From Hofstenia miamia (Eukaryota > Xenacoelomorpha > Acoela), in contig SCFE01000008.1 of the NCBI GenBank assembly GCA_004352715.1, forward strand, positions 2,070,400 to 2,134,399: DNA of 64,000 bases. The letters are read 5' to 3'. Below, in pieces: positions 1 through 11,964 of this stretch (position 1 is the first letter of the stretch; every line of letters begins with the position of its first letter). The notes below the pieces were generated by a model. That model saw nothing but the letters and a program-made list of their open reading frames with translations. It had not been told where the DNA came from and made no database searches. Position numbers and translations under genes: made by a program.

Positions 1-1960
1 TGGCCATTGTTGGCCAAGGGTGCCAGCAGTAAGCCATTGTTGGGCCAATAATGGTTGTTTCCTGGGTATTGCAGCTTGTTGGAAGCACTGTAAATTTGTT
101 CAGTTGTGTTTTTCTGTAGCTCTGTTCCTTCAATTTAGGTCAAATCTCATTGAAGAACAGGAATTCTAGCAGCATTGTAAAAGCAAATAAATTTATTTGG
201 ACAAAAACTACCATCCTCTTCAAAACTGAGAAGGGACCCAAGCATTCCATTTACTCAAATTGACAATTTCTTGAATATTTTAATTTTCTATTAAACTTTG
301 AGAAGCAGCGACTTCATCGAACTAAAAATATCATCACAAACATATAATTGCTCTTGAAAGAAACTCTAAACTTTCCCATTCTTTTGAGGGCCCCGTTTAG
401 AAATAAACTCAATTGTCAGTTATATGAAAAAAACAAAAACAATCATCACCCAGGCTAGAGATGTGTATTAACTCAGAACTATTTAAAGATGCTGAACTAC
501 AGTTTCTTACAAGCGGGGTAATGTCTATCTGTATTAACTATCGTTGTCTCATGTACACGTTTCCGTTTATCCATACTAAACTGTATTTAGAATCCACACG
601 ATATTAGAATAACATGGAACAGCCACAATTTAGGTAACCGTATGAGAGAGACTCCAGTTAACAATGGGCTCGCTGCCCGAAGCAGTATCTGATCACCAAG
701 AAGCCATCCGCCCGTCCGCAACAGAGTAATGTTCCATCCATTGATAGACTCAGCTCATTCTCATTTGATCTAATTTTATTATGTGTACCCTAACTATGTG
801 ATAATAAAAGGTAGTGCAGGCACTATTCAACTTAATAGCTCATTCTCAAACACAAGTGTAACTTTCACTAGTATATCAATGCAACCGTTCATTGGCACTA
901 ACTGCTGATATAAAAATCTAGTAAATAAATAACGCAGCGGTTTCCTACCCTACATATAATAGTGATACTAACTATTGACACTAGCTGCGGAAAATTAAAA
1001 AGGAGTTAAAAACCATTAAGGCTACAAACAAATATTAGCAGTTTCCTAACTTACAGTAACATTGATACATAAAATAACTTCAATGTATAAAAGGCCATTT
1101 TTGGTCATTATAGGTCTAACGTAAATAACAATTTGGATCTAAAATAAGATAACAATAAATAACAATAACACACCTAGGGTGGCGATCTCGCCTTATCTCG
1201 TATTTGTTACTACATGCAACAAGTGAAATCGATCGATAGCCAGCTAGGCGGCAAGTAAAAAGCCCTTATACCTATTCCTAACATATGCATTGTCTCGATC
1301 TAGGCAACAAACAATTTCATCCCTCACAACAGCCTAGTGATCATTACAGGCATGAATCGCCTAGCTGCACATTTGAATTAATAATCAAACCGAGTAAAAA
1401 TGAGTTGATAATAAGGAGTTTATTCTCCATCAACATTTTTCCCTTTGTTCTACATATTTATCGGAAATTTTGTATAAACATATTTATCATTAAACAAGTA
1501 CCTGTCACCGTTTTTTGTTGCCAGTTGCAGAAAGTTCTGCGTTATTGCGGCGATAGCAAAATCGACGTGGAGCTTTATCGTCCACATGTGATTATTGTCA
1601 AAAGTTAAAGTGACAAGTAATTATTTTTACAAATTAATTCCGAATTCAAATTACATGGCTTGGTTTAATGCTAATTTATCAACAACACAAATTTAATAAA
1701 ATCAGTTAATTTATAATTCGATCTTGTTCCCCTGTTGTAGTTCTTTGCTGTTTTTTGATTGGATTATGCTACAATTTCAATGAAACACTTTCGCAGTTGT
1801 TTAATGTAACCATGTTAATAGAAAATGGAAAAGCTTAGAGTATAAGGAGCTGTACAAGAGGCAACTAAACAGTGGCGTCGAAGTTGGTTATTCAACTCAT
1901 AAACTAGCTCCTTTTAAGTCAATCCATCGAAGACAACGAATGCCCTTTTTAATTTCAACA
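1..1960. other. AT-rich non-coding stretch with small palindromes
   Basis: No convincing exon seen on either strand. The first 55 bases carry two related palindromic words, GGCCATTGTTGGCC and GCCATTGTTGGGCC, of the kind found near the ends of small DNA transposons. The reading frame at 1285-1608 shows no motif and no splice context, and I leave it out. Confidence 0.4.
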
Positions 1961-1961
1961 G

Positions 1962-2468
1962 TCACTTGATGCTTTCTCTGACACTGATTGTGAATCTTCA
2001 ACAAAGTCCTCTGATTATTCCTCAAAGGCATCTTCTCCTGAGTGCAAACCAAAATACTAAAGGCAACTATTGCAACAGCAAGTTTACTAGTACTTAAAAA
2101 ATCATTTCAACAAATAATAAATGTGCATCATGTTCCTGAAACAATTGCTGAGTAATTTCAAATAAAGAGAAAATGAAAACCAACATTGTAGAAAACTACA
2201 AAATAAAGATCCTTATTGTCCTGAGTTTGATGGAAAAAGAATCAAAGAAATGGAATATCAAGTCATTCTAATGAAAAATGCATCTAATGAAATCAAACTT
2301 GGTATTCTCAAATGTGCAAATAGTTTATCCACAGATATTCACGAGTTACATCATTTAATTGATGAATACAATGGCTATAAAGGAAAATATTTGCAAGATA
2401 ATCTGCAACATAATGCCCGTGAACAACGGTTGCCTGTGATGTGTTGTAAAGCTTACCCATGTCATTGA
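1962..2468 (+). pseudogene. Decayed coding fragment, unrecognised
   Basis: A pyrimidine-rich acceptor (TTTTTAATTTCAACAG) ends at 1961 and is followed by an open Ser/Asp/Thr-rich stretch to a stop at 2058-2060. After frame shifts the coding character resumes at about 2205-2468 (key words DGKRIKEMEYQVILMKN, STDIHELHHLIDEYNGYKG). The amino-acid mix is protein-like rather than random AT translation, but I do not recognise a family. It ends where the left arm of the large inverted repeat starts (2456), which suggests the repeat inserted into or next to it. It could be a transposase remnant or a broken host exon. Confidence 0.3.
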
Positions 2469-3424
2469 AAATGGCAATTTTATGAAAAAAAATTAAAGTA
2501 AATTAATTTTTTATTAATATTTTACCAACAACCAAGTTTTATTAAAAAAAATGCTATTTTTATCAATTTACTTGAATAAAATACCAATAAAAAATTGATA
2601 ATAAATTTACTACTGAAATATTACCAAAGTAAATTAGTAAAAAATTAATAGTAAATGATTTTTTTTACTTTGAAGTTATTTGTTAAAGTATTTTCAATAG
2701 CATACTCCAGTGTTTCTGAAAGTTTATAGTGATTAGTGAAAGCTCATTTCAAAGAAAAAAAACAGTGTATCTTAGCCTTGAATTGGCGGGGTTGGAGCTA
2801 TCACACATTTACGTATTACTGGAATTCCTATCTATTTTCAGTCAAAAACAAAAACGTACTTATTATCATAATTGTTGAAAAGATATATAAAACATGTAAA
2901 TAAATTGTTTTTAACAGGATATTTAATATTTACTAAGAGTATGATATTGATGAAAGCATTCTTTCCGTTCATTTGAGTTTGTATCCATACATTACACAAA
3001 GAACCCAACATTTCTCAATTTGAAGAATATTAAATATGGTTGAATAAATATTTGAAGGTCAGAACACTACATGGGTTCTATGCTTAACTTGATTTTAAGT
3101 TCATATTCATAATACTTATTCTAATAATATATTTCACTTTATGCCTTTGTATGATAGATAGATAGACGTAGACGTATATTTGAGAATAAAAAGAGTAACC
3201 CAGTCTGTTAGGGAGGTCATATGAGGAAATAACTGTTTTGATCGTATGCGTACACGGCAAGAGAAGTGCTTGAGATGTCCAAATAAGGTGTTTTTCGGGA
3301 TACAGGCTATGCAGATGATGAGTTTGGTGGGAGCATCTTACGAATAGCCTCTTCGCGAAGAGAAGCTTCCTGTAGTGGAAATTAGGAGCAGAGAGTTGAG
3401 GAGAAATGGTGATTACAGCTTGGT
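2456..3424 (+). repeat. Left arm of ~0.97-kb inverted repeat
   Basis: This segment is the reverse complement of 5978-6940 with a few per cent substitutions and small indels. The outer end is sharp: CCCATGTCATTGAAAATGGC here, matched by GCCATTTTCAATGACATGGG in the other arm. Beyond it the two flanks are unrelated. The arm holds no convincing gene; a reading frame on the minus strand at 3084-3428 recurs in the other arm but has no family match that I know. See the right arm for interpretation. Confidence 0.85.
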
Positions 3425-4309
3425 TCAAAAATAATTTAAGGCAAAATCAATCAATTTCATAACAATATTGGACTGGCCTATTTCATAGAGAAAGGTAGTG
3501 AAGTCTATTAAACCAATTTTATTAATGGATTATTCAGTAATCTTGCTAATACACCACTTGAGTTCAATTATTTTATGCTGATTTCACTTTGTGTGTAATT
3601 CATTAAATATAAACAATACTAATTACAATTTATACATTTGCATGCATCTTAAAAGTGCTTAAATAAATATATAAACATCAAAACGAGCAAAAACATTGAA
3701 ATATCAATATCTAGTAGAAAATAGCACAAAAATATTGATGGTATTACAATATTCTACTATTGATGATAATCAAACATCATGATTCCAAACGATAACAGCA
3801 TAGTATTGCAGAAATTGACAGTCTAGTGCAAATACATGTAGTATATTGCTTGCGTCTTTGGGATGATCCATACCACACTGAAAAAATTGTAGTGGAAAAA
3901 TTCATTTCAAGAATGATTCTTTAAAAAAATTCTCTTTGGGTGTGGCGTTGAATGACAATGATTCATCCTACACCTATTGTTTTATTTATGCAACATGTTG
4001 GAAACATCAAAATGATTCTATTTTCCTCGCCTTTTTTAAATATCAAAACAAATGCGGTATATCGAAACCGTGCAAACAAAATTTGGTGCAAACAAAAGTA
4101 AATGCTAAATCCCATATCTTAACTTAACTAATTTCTTCATTGTATTTGATTATTATTATAAATTGTATTCATTAATATTTGATTGCACACTAAAATAATA
4201 GAATTATTTCAGAATTTGAAATGTAGAGTTTAGAAATGCATATGGCTGCGACCATAATTGTATATGCGTAATCAAATGTTTATCTATATATATATATATA
4301 TATGTTTAT

Positions 4310-4627
4310 TGTTATCCATGTTTTGTGTTTTTAGACTGTGCTGAAACTGAAAGGAAGTATTTTTCTTATGTCTACTAAAGTTGAACAACGAATTTTTACT
4401 GAATTGAATAATTGTTTAACNNNNNNNNNNNNNNNNNNNNNNNNNNNNNNNNNNNNNNNNNNNNNNNNNNNNNNNNNNNNNNNNNNNNNNNNNNNNNTAT
4501 ATATATATATATTGTTATCCACGTTTTGTGTTTTTAGACTGTGCTGAAACTGAAAGGAAGTATTTTTTATTATGTCTACTAAAGTTGAACAACGAATTTT
4601 TACTGAATTGAATAATTGTTTGACAAA
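4310..4627. repeat. Direct duplication around a 77-N gap
   Basis: The segment TTATCCATGTTTTGTG... (about 4313-4420) recurs almost unchanged at about 4514-4622, on either side of a gap at 4421-4497 bordered by (TA)n. Only a few bases differ. Near-identity on both sides of a short gap suggests one microsatellite-broken locus written twice, though a true tandem copy is possible. Confidence 0.75.
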
Positions 4628-4890
4628 TCGTATATTTTTAAGCACTGATGTTATTGACTTTTTGTGTGCAAAGCTATTAAAAATGATAATGTTCTTATTT
4701 TATTATTTTAAGTTGCTTGCGCAGTGAGGAAACTCCAAATGCTCCTTTTTATAAAAATTATTTGGAAAAATTAGTATCAAAGAAGTCATATAAAATTTTT
4801 TCCGATTTTATTCTTTCCTTGTGTAGAAATGCACATTATACTGGGATTATTTACGATGGTACAAATGTTATCTCCTTGATATCATGCTAA
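4572..4890 (+). pseudogene. Possible CARD/death-fold-like coding fragment
   Basis: From ATG 4572 the frame reads MSTKVEQRIFTELNN, then a helix-like stretch through VIDFLCAKLLK. After a frame change it resumes at 4717-4890 with LRSEETPNAPFYKNY, LVSKKSYKIFSDFI and LSLCRNAHYTGII. The order of amphipathic helices, and the ending of a F-x-x-F-I-x-S-L-C-R-N-x-H-Y-T-G-I-I type, resemble CARD domains of apoptotic adaptors and caspases (family knowledge, from memory of the fold pattern only). An acceptor-like TTTTTAG lies before the first copy of the start region (4334). The frame break means it is a pseudogene, an assembly error, or a missed small intron. Weak call. Confidence 0.25.
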
Positions 4891-4977
4891 ATACATAAAT
4901 CTGGTGATATTGTTTAAACACTTACACAATTTATCAAGTGCTTCAAAATCTTTCAACAAATTTGTAAAATTCAATCA

Positions 4978-5977
4978 NNNNNNNNNNNNNNNNNNNNNNN
5001 NNNNNNNNNNNNNNNNNNNNNNNNNNNNNNNNNNNNNNNNNNNNNNNNNNNNNNNNNNNNNNNNNNNNNNNNNNNNNNNNNNNNNNNNNNNNNNNNNNNN
5101 NNNNNNNNNNNNNNNNNNNNNNNNNNNNNNNNNNNNNNNNNNNNNNNNNNNNNNNNNNNNNNNNNNNNNNNNNNNNNNNNNNNNNNNNNNNNNNNNNNNN
5201 NNNNNNNNNNNNNNNNNNNNNNNNNNNNNNNNNNNNNNNNNNNNNNNNNNNNNNNNNNNNNNNNNNNNNNNNNNNNNNNNNNNNNNNNNNNNNNNNNNNN
5301 NNNNNNNNNNNNNNNNNNNNNNNNNNNNNNNNNNNNNNNNNNNNNNNNNNNNNNNNNNNNNNNNNNNNNNNNNNNNNNNNNNNNNNNNNNNNNNNNNNNN
5401 NNNNNNNNNNNNNNNNNNNNNNNNNNNNNNNNNNNNNNNNNNNNNNNNNNNNNNNNNNNNNNNNNNNNNNNNNNNNNNNNNNNNNNNNNNNNNNNNNNNN
5501 NNNNNNNNNNNNNNNNNNNNNNNNNNNNNNNNNNNNNNNNNNNNNNNNNNNNNNNNNNNNNNNNNNNNNNNNNNNNNNNNNNNNNNNNNNNNNNNNNNNN
5601 NNNNNNNNNNNNNNNNNNNNNNNNNNNNNNNNNNNNNNNNNNNNNNNNNNNNNNNNNNNNNNNNNNNNNNNNNNNNNNNNNNNNNNNNNNNNNNNNNNNN
5701 NNNNNNNNNNNNNNNNNNNNNNNNNNNNNNNNNNNNNNNNNNNNNNNNNNNNNNNNNNNNNNNNNNNNNNNNNNNNNNNNNNNNNNNNNNNNNNNNNNNN
5801 NNNNNNNNNNNNNNNNNNNNNNNNNNNNNNNNNNNNNNNNNNNNNNNNNNNNNNNNNNNNNNNNNNNNNNNNNNNNNNNNNNNNNNNNNNNNNNNNNNNN
5901 NNNNNNNNNNNNNNNNNNNNNNNNNNNNNNNNNNNNNNNNNNNNNNNNNNNNNNNNNNNNNNNNNNNNNNNNNNNNN
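4978..5977. other. Assembly gap of exactly 1000 N
   Basis: This is a placeholder gap of standard size between contigs; the true distance and orientation are not established. With the second 1000-N gap at 7079-8078 it isolates a 1101-base contig (5978-7078). Confidence 0.95.
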
Positions 5978-6940
5978 ACCAAGCTGTAATCACCATTTCT
6001 CCTCAACTCTCTGCTCCTAATTTCCACTACAGGAAGCTTCTCTTCGCGAAGAGGCTATTCGTAAGATGCTCCCACCAAACTCATCACCTGCATAGCCTGT
6101 ATCCCGAAAAACACCTTCTCTTGCCGTGTACGCATACGATCAAAACAGTTATTTCCTCATATGACCTCCCTAACAGACTGGGTTACTCGTTTTATTCTTT
6201 GGAATTTCTCAAATATACGTCTATCTATCTATCATACAAAGGCATAAAGTGAAATATATTATTAGAATAAGTATTATGAATATGAACTTAAAATCAAATT
6301 AAGCATAGAACCCATGTTGTGTTCTGACCTTCAAATATATATTCAACCATATTTAATATTCTTCAAATTGAGAAATGTTGGGTTCTTTGTGTAATGTGTG
6401 GATACAAACTCAAATGAACGGAAAGAATGCTTTCATCAATATCATACTCTTAGTAAATATTAAATATCCTGTTAAAAACAATTTATTTACATGTTTTATA
6501 TATCTTTTCAACAATTATGATAATAAGTACGATTTTGTTTTTGATTGAAAATAGATAGGAATTCCAGTAATACGTAAATGTGTGATAGCTCCAACCCCGC
6601 CAATTCAAGGCTAAGATACACTGTTTTTTTACTTTGAAATGAGCTTTCACTAATCACTATAAACTTTCAGAAACACTGGAGTATGCTATTGAAAATACTT
6701 TAACAAATAACTTCAAAGTAAAAAAATTCATTTACTATTAATTTTTTACCAATTTACTTTGGTAATATTTCAGTAGTAAATTTATTATCAATTTTTTATT
6801 GGTATTTTATTCAAGTAAATTGATGAAAATAGCATTTTTTTAATAAAACTTGGTTATCAATAAATTGTTGGAAAAATATTAATAAAAAATTAATTTACTT
6901 TAATTTTTTTTCATAAAATTGCCATTTTCAATGACATGGG
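5978..6940 (-). repeat. Right arm of ~0.97-kb inverted repeat
   Basis: Reverse-complement partner of 2456-3424. It starts immediately at the gap edge with ACCAAGCTGTAATC and ends at 6940 with the same terminal word as the left arm. The contig that carries it is bounded by two 1000-N gaps, so its orientation is a scaffolding choice. Because the flanks outside the arms differ (2455 versus 6941), the arms look like two insertions of one repeat rather than a simple allelic copy. Confidence 0.8.
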
Positions 6941-8078
6941 GAACTACTAAAATTATTAATTTCACTTTACTCAATAAAATCTCCAAAATTCAAGGTTCAA
7001 ACTATCATGGTTATTTAGTGCATTCCCCTTAATTACTTATATTTTCGTCTATATTTAGGAGTTTGCAGGAACTTTACGNNNNNNNNNNNNNNNNNNNNNN
7101 NNNNNNNNNNNNNNNNNNNNNNNNNNNNNNNNNNNNNNNNNNNNNNNNNNNNNNNNNNNNNNNNNNNNNNNNNNNNNNNNNNNNNNNNNNNNNNNNNNNN
7201 NNNNNNNNNNNNNNNNNNNNNNNNNNNNNNNNNNNNNNNNNNNNNNNNNNNNNNNNNNNNNNNNNNNNNNNNNNNNNNNNNNNNNNNNNNNNNNNNNNNN
7301 NNNNNNNNNNNNNNNNNNNNNNNNNNNNNNNNNNNNNNNNNNNNNNNNNNNNNNNNNNNNNNNNNNNNNNNNNNNNNNNNNNNNNNNNNNNNNNNNNNNN
7401 NNNNNNNNNNNNNNNNNNNNNNNNNNNNNNNNNNNNNNNNNNNNNNNNNNNNNNNNNNNNNNNNNNNNNNNNNNNNNNNNNNNNNNNNNNNNNNNNNNNN
7501 NNNNNNNNNNNNNNNNNNNNNNNNNNNNNNNNNNNNNNNNNNNNNNNNNNNNNNNNNNNNNNNNNNNNNNNNNNNNNNNNNNNNNNNNNNNNNNNNNNNN
7601 NNNNNNNNNNNNNNNNNNNNNNNNNNNNNNNNNNNNNNNNNNNNNNNNNNNNNNNNNNNNNNNNNNNNNNNNNNNNNNNNNNNNNNNNNNNNNNNNNNNN
7701 NNNNNNNNNNNNNNNNNNNNNNNNNNNNNNNNNNNNNNNNNNNNNNNNNNNNNNNNNNNNNNNNNNNNNNNNNNNNNNNNNNNNNNNNNNNNNNNNNNNN
7801 NNNNNNNNNNNNNNNNNNNNNNNNNNNNNNNNNNNNNNNNNNNNNNNNNNNNNNNNNNNNNNNNNNNNNNNNNNNNNNNNNNNNNNNNNNNNNNNNNNNN
7901 NNNNNNNNNNNNNNNNNNNNNNNNNNNNNNNNNNNNNNNNNNNNNNNNNNNNNNNNNNNNNNNNNNNNNNNNNNNNNNNNNNNNNNNNNNNNNNNNNNNN
8001 NNNNNNNNNNNNNNNNNNNNNNNNNNNNNNNNNNNNNNNNNNNNNNNNNNNNNNNNNNNNNNNNNNNNNNNNNNNNNN
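6941..8078. other. Short unique sequence and 1000-N gap
   Basis: Bases 6941-7078 are AT-rich with nothing recognisable. Bases 7079-8078 are N. The gypsy-like element begins directly after the gap, so its 5' part (protease and any gag) is missing from the assembly here. Confidence 0.9.
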
Positions 8079-8582
8079 GAGAATGCACAGAGTTAAAACG
8101 GAAGAGATGATAACAGTAGATATAATGATCTATGACAACAAAGGAATAAATTCAAAAAGAGTATCAATGCTGTCAAGCATGTGTGCGATAAAAAACGGAA
8201 AAGAGAAAGTGCCAATACTAAATGCAACAAATTGCAATCTCAATGTGAAGAAAACCAATGTATGAATATTTGGACAATATGTCAAATCTAGCATCAAAGC
8301 TATCTGGAGAGCAATGGAAGACATCAATGAGCAGAGTAGTTTGTATGGTTGACTCAAGGACTTACAAACAAAAACAGGAGGTACTCCCCACAGCCAACTT
8401 GAGGGCAGAGGGACAAAAGCAAGTGAAGAAGATCAGTACAAATTACCCAAGCTGTTGGAGGAAAAATAACATTTGAGCAAAACACAATTACAACAACTTT
8501 GAGAGGTGCTGGAGAAACACACAAACAGATATTAAATTATGGAGAAATAAGTGTGGGACAAGTGATAGGCGAAACACACAGG

Positions 8583-9640
8583 ATCATTATGACAACAAAC
8601 AAGCTGATAAAGCTGCCAGCAATGTGAGTACCAGAGCAAATTAAGGACAAATATAATAAGTTACTCAATGAATTTATCAACAACAAAATAATATGACCCA
8701 TCAAAAGTTCATGTGCTGCACCAACAGTATTCGTGAAGCAAAGAGTCAAACATAGATTATGTAGAGACTTCTGGAAGCTAAACAAAGTAATGAAAAAGGA
8801 TTTGTACCTACTTTGTACCTACTTCCCAGGATAGAGGACATGCTATATGAGGCAAGTAAACATAAGTACTTCATGTCAATAGATCTATGCAAGGCGTATT
8901 GACAGGTGAGAATGGAAGAGGAAGACATAGAAAAGACGGTGTTTATAACCCCATACAGATTGTATGAATGGATATACATGGCATTTGGCCTATTTAATGC
9001 ACTGGCAACGTTTCAAAGATATATAATGAAAGTGCTGAAAAATAAGAAACACAAGATGGAGGACGGCATAAACACATACATCAATGACATCATTTTGCCC
9101 AGTGGCATGATCAAGGAACACCTGGAAAAACTGGAATGAGCACTATCAATCCTGCAAAAAGCAGGCCTGAGAATCAATGGTAACAAATGTGACATACTGA
9201 AGGAGAAGATCATATTTTTAGGACAAGTAATTGAGAAAGGGCGGATTTGTATGAAGGACAATGCAAGAGACATGATCAGAAGAATAGAGAAACCAAACAA
9301 CATGTAAGACATCCAGAGAAAAATGGGGTTCTTCAACTACTACAGCACTTTTATACCCAACATCACGGGGAAGACTGCCAAGATGACGCAGCTGATGAGG
9401 AAGTCAGTATCCTTTATATGGACGTGGCAGGAGCAGGAGGAGTTGGACAAGATAAAAGAAGAACTAGCAAAGTTGCCATCATTGAACATGCCCAATTACA
9501 ATGAAACATTTATACTAGACTGTGACGCCAGCAAGGTAGCGATCAGAACAACACTGGGACAATTGAATAATGGCAGGGAGGTACCCATACAGTTCTTTAG
9601 CCATAAACTGAAACCAAGTGAAGAGAACTACTGATCAACA
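8583..9640 (+). pseudogene. pol: Ty3/gypsy reverse transcriptase and RNase H (dead)
   Basis: Recognisable blocks are IIMTTNKLIKLPAM (about 8583), MSIDLCKAY (about 8874, expected position of the first catalytic Asp), VFITPYRLYEW, AFGLFNALATFQRY (about 8982), INTYINDIILPSG (about 9069), IIFLGQVI (about 9211) and MGFFNYYSTFIPN (about 9323). RNase H begins near FILDCDAS (about 9510) and FFSHKLKPSEENY (about 9594). The catalytic YxDD box reads YIND, which removes one metal-binding aspartate. In-frame TGA stops fall at 8899, 9137 and 9632, where tryptophan is usual for this family. Not functional as it stands. Confidence 0.85.
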
Positions 9641-9699
9641 AAGTTAAAGATGCTTGTGCTGATTGAGAGCATCAAGAAATTCAGGCACTTCCTAATAGG

Positions 9700-11250
9700 T
9701 TGGCAGTTCAGAGTCCATACAGACAACTGTTTTCAGGTGGCAAATCAGGGATAGTGTCGAGATGGATTGAATACCTAAACAAGTTCACTTTCAATATCAA
9801 ACATCAAAGAGGAACACTGCATACTAATGCCGACTTCTGGACCATGCTTCCTGAATACCAGAGAGATGCAACCAAAGAAGATGGAGAGAAAAAACAATTT
9901 CAATTTTTACCACACATGGAGTATGAGGAGCTGCTGGAGATTAATGTCAATAAGAAGGGACAAGCAGTGCCACCAATTGTGATAAAGGAGGAAATATCAG
10001 AGTCAGAGATTATAGAAAAACAGAAAGATGACGTGATATTAAGTGAAATCATAAAGAAGCTACAGGAGCTAAGTGTGAAATTATCAAAGTTAGCCATGAG
10101 CTATTATGAGAGGCATAGATGGAAGAAAAACAAGAATGGACTCCTATACATGGAAGGTCAAAACAACAGAATTGCAATACCAGAATACTACAAACAGGAA
10201 TTAGTAAGGAAAATCCATTAAAAGGGCCATCTAGGCATCACGCAGACTGAGAGTATGTTTAACGCAAGGTTTATCACAATGGCAATAACTAAAGTGAAAG
10301 AAGAGATAATCAATAGATGCACAAAATGTCTAGATCATAACAAACAACATTTTCCAACACAGAGAATACTGCTAGAAAAGATCATAGCAACACAACCCAA
10401 TGAGATCATAAATATAGATCTAGAAATGTTGTTGAAAGATGAGGAAGGATACCAGTACCTACTAGTAATGCTGGACAATTTCACCACGTACTTGAAGTTA
10501 ATCCTGATGAAAAACACAATGGATGAAACAACCACTGATATAGTGATGAAATAATGGATCCTAAAGTTCGGGCCAATGGAGATGATAATCACCAATAAAT
10601 AGCCACAATTTAAAAGCAATCTATTTCAAGAAATGAAATGCTTACTAGAAGTAATGAGTTAAAGAACAACAGCATACCATCCACAAGCAAACGGTGCAGT
10701 GGAGAGATTGAACAGGACGTTGATAAAGTTGATAAGAATCACAACTTCAAGGATAGGGGGTCACAAATGGAGAGAAGTAATTGAAATGTTTGAGTACTTT
10801 TATAATACGTCTGTGCATTCAACAACTGGGATAACACCATTCAAGACCATGTTCAGAAGAGAGGCAGCAATGCCACTATTGATGCAATATTTCCCCTACA
10901 GTGGAAAGATGGACAACCAATATGTGGATCAACTGAGAAATCAGATAACAGCAATACACGAGACAATGTGCCATAACACAAAGAAATCTGCCATGAGACA
11001 ACAGTGAAATTACAATAAAAAAATTTACAGTCATGCACATAAGATAAGTGACACAGTTTACACATTCACACCAATGAAATTAACAGACACAAACCAGGCT
11101 AGAAAATTTAAAACTGTTTGGTCAGGTCCATATAAAATAATGCAAGTATTACTGAATAATGAGTACATGTTAAATAATGATAGATTATTGCATTTCCAGA
11201 ATCTAAAATGAGCAATGCCAGATATTGAAGAATTGATATTAGATGAAAAT
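9700..11250 (+). pseudogene. pol: Ty3/gypsy integrase (dead)
   Basis: The N-terminal zinc region shows GHLGITQTESMFNARF and CTKCLDHNK (about 10226-10345). The core begins near IDLEMLLKDEEGYQYLL (about 10414) with a second acidic position in MLDNFTTY. The TDNG-type box is damaged (TNK followed by a stop, near 10591). The glutamate region is intact: YHPQANGAVERLNRTL (about 10674-10720), followed by HKWREVIEMFEYFYNTSVHSTTGITPF. Stops occur at 10219, 10552, 10600, 10661, 11005 and 11208. The loss of the second core Asp makes the enzyme inactive. Confidence 0.85.
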
Positions 11251-11345
11251 GCCAAGTTTAAAATGAGTCACATTAACTGTAATGAGATTGTATACGACCA
11301 TATAAAATAAATCAGGTACTACATAATAATGAATACATGTTAACC
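11128..11345 (+). repeat. ~48-bp direct repeat at the 3' end of the gypsy element
   Basis: CCATATAAAATAATGCAAGT... (about 11129-11170) recurs at about 11299-11345 as CCATATAAAATAAATCAGGT..., with the tail GAATACATGTTAA in the second copy. The two copies are about 170 bp apart. The end of the integrase frame lies inside the first copy. A local duplication or the edge of a decayed LTR are both possible. Confidence 0.55.
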
Positions 11346-11960
11346 CTTATCCATGTATTAGCTACATTTTGTAGCTTTTTGAAATTAAAGTCATTCCTGT
11401 AATTTTAGGAGTTTCACAATTGCAGAACTATTTGGTATTAATGAATGATCAAGTATAAGCATCAAATTCATACAATTCATTTTGGCTGATCTACCAATTA
11501 ATTTGAAATTCAAATGAATTTATCTTCAATCATGTAAGTAGCTACAAATTGTAGCTAGTCAACTGCATTATTTTGTCACTATATATGACTATAAATATGC
11601 AAAATCTGATTTCATCTTGAATATTTTACTTTGAATTTGACATATCCGTTTATATTTTACAGTCAGATTTGTACTTAGAGGTACATGTATATGNAGAGCT
11701 GCCAAGGCGTGCAGCAAGAGATAAATATATATATATGACCCAGAAATATGGGATATAAACTTACTTTCTGAATTTAGGAAAATTGAACAAGATGCAACAG
11801 CCATTGAGAAAGAGAGTGCGCTGAAATCAAAGACCTGAGGAGATGACAACATCAAACCTGTGGAGGAGAATATAAAGGAAATCTTGAACCAGACGTCAAG
11901 TGGAAGACAGAAGGAATGAGAACCAATTGATGACTAATCAAAGGCGCAGAGTGAGAAGGC
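11346..11960. other. Possible decayed LTR or flank, no gene
   Basis: AT-rich sequence with a short (TA)n tract near 11727 and an ambiguous base at 11693. It follows the integrase remnant, so a 3' LTR could be expected, but no matching 5' copy is present to confirm one. Confidence 0.3.
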
Positions 11961-11964
11961 ATCT

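Larger units (their letters stand above)
8079..11260 (+). mobile_element. Degenerate Ty3/gypsy LTR retrotransposon, pol region
   Basis: One plus-strand pol can be followed from the pre-RT linker (words VPILNATN, about 8208) through reverse transcriptase, RNase H and integrase to a chromodomain-less tail near 11.25 kb. The order RT, RNase H, integrase is that of Ty3/gypsy. The frame is interrupted by at least ten stops and several shifts. The 5' end is lost in a gap, and no LTR pair can be recognised with certainty. The base composition is A-rich on the coding strand, unlike the surrounding AT-balanced DNA. Confidence 0.88.

Noticed and set aside
4904-6027. Long frames of 340-400 codons running through N blocks (also at 7033-8265, 24206-24568, 27016-27411, 33047-33587, 62702-62893)
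   Set aside because: They are open only because N is not read as a stop; none has coding sequence outside the gap.
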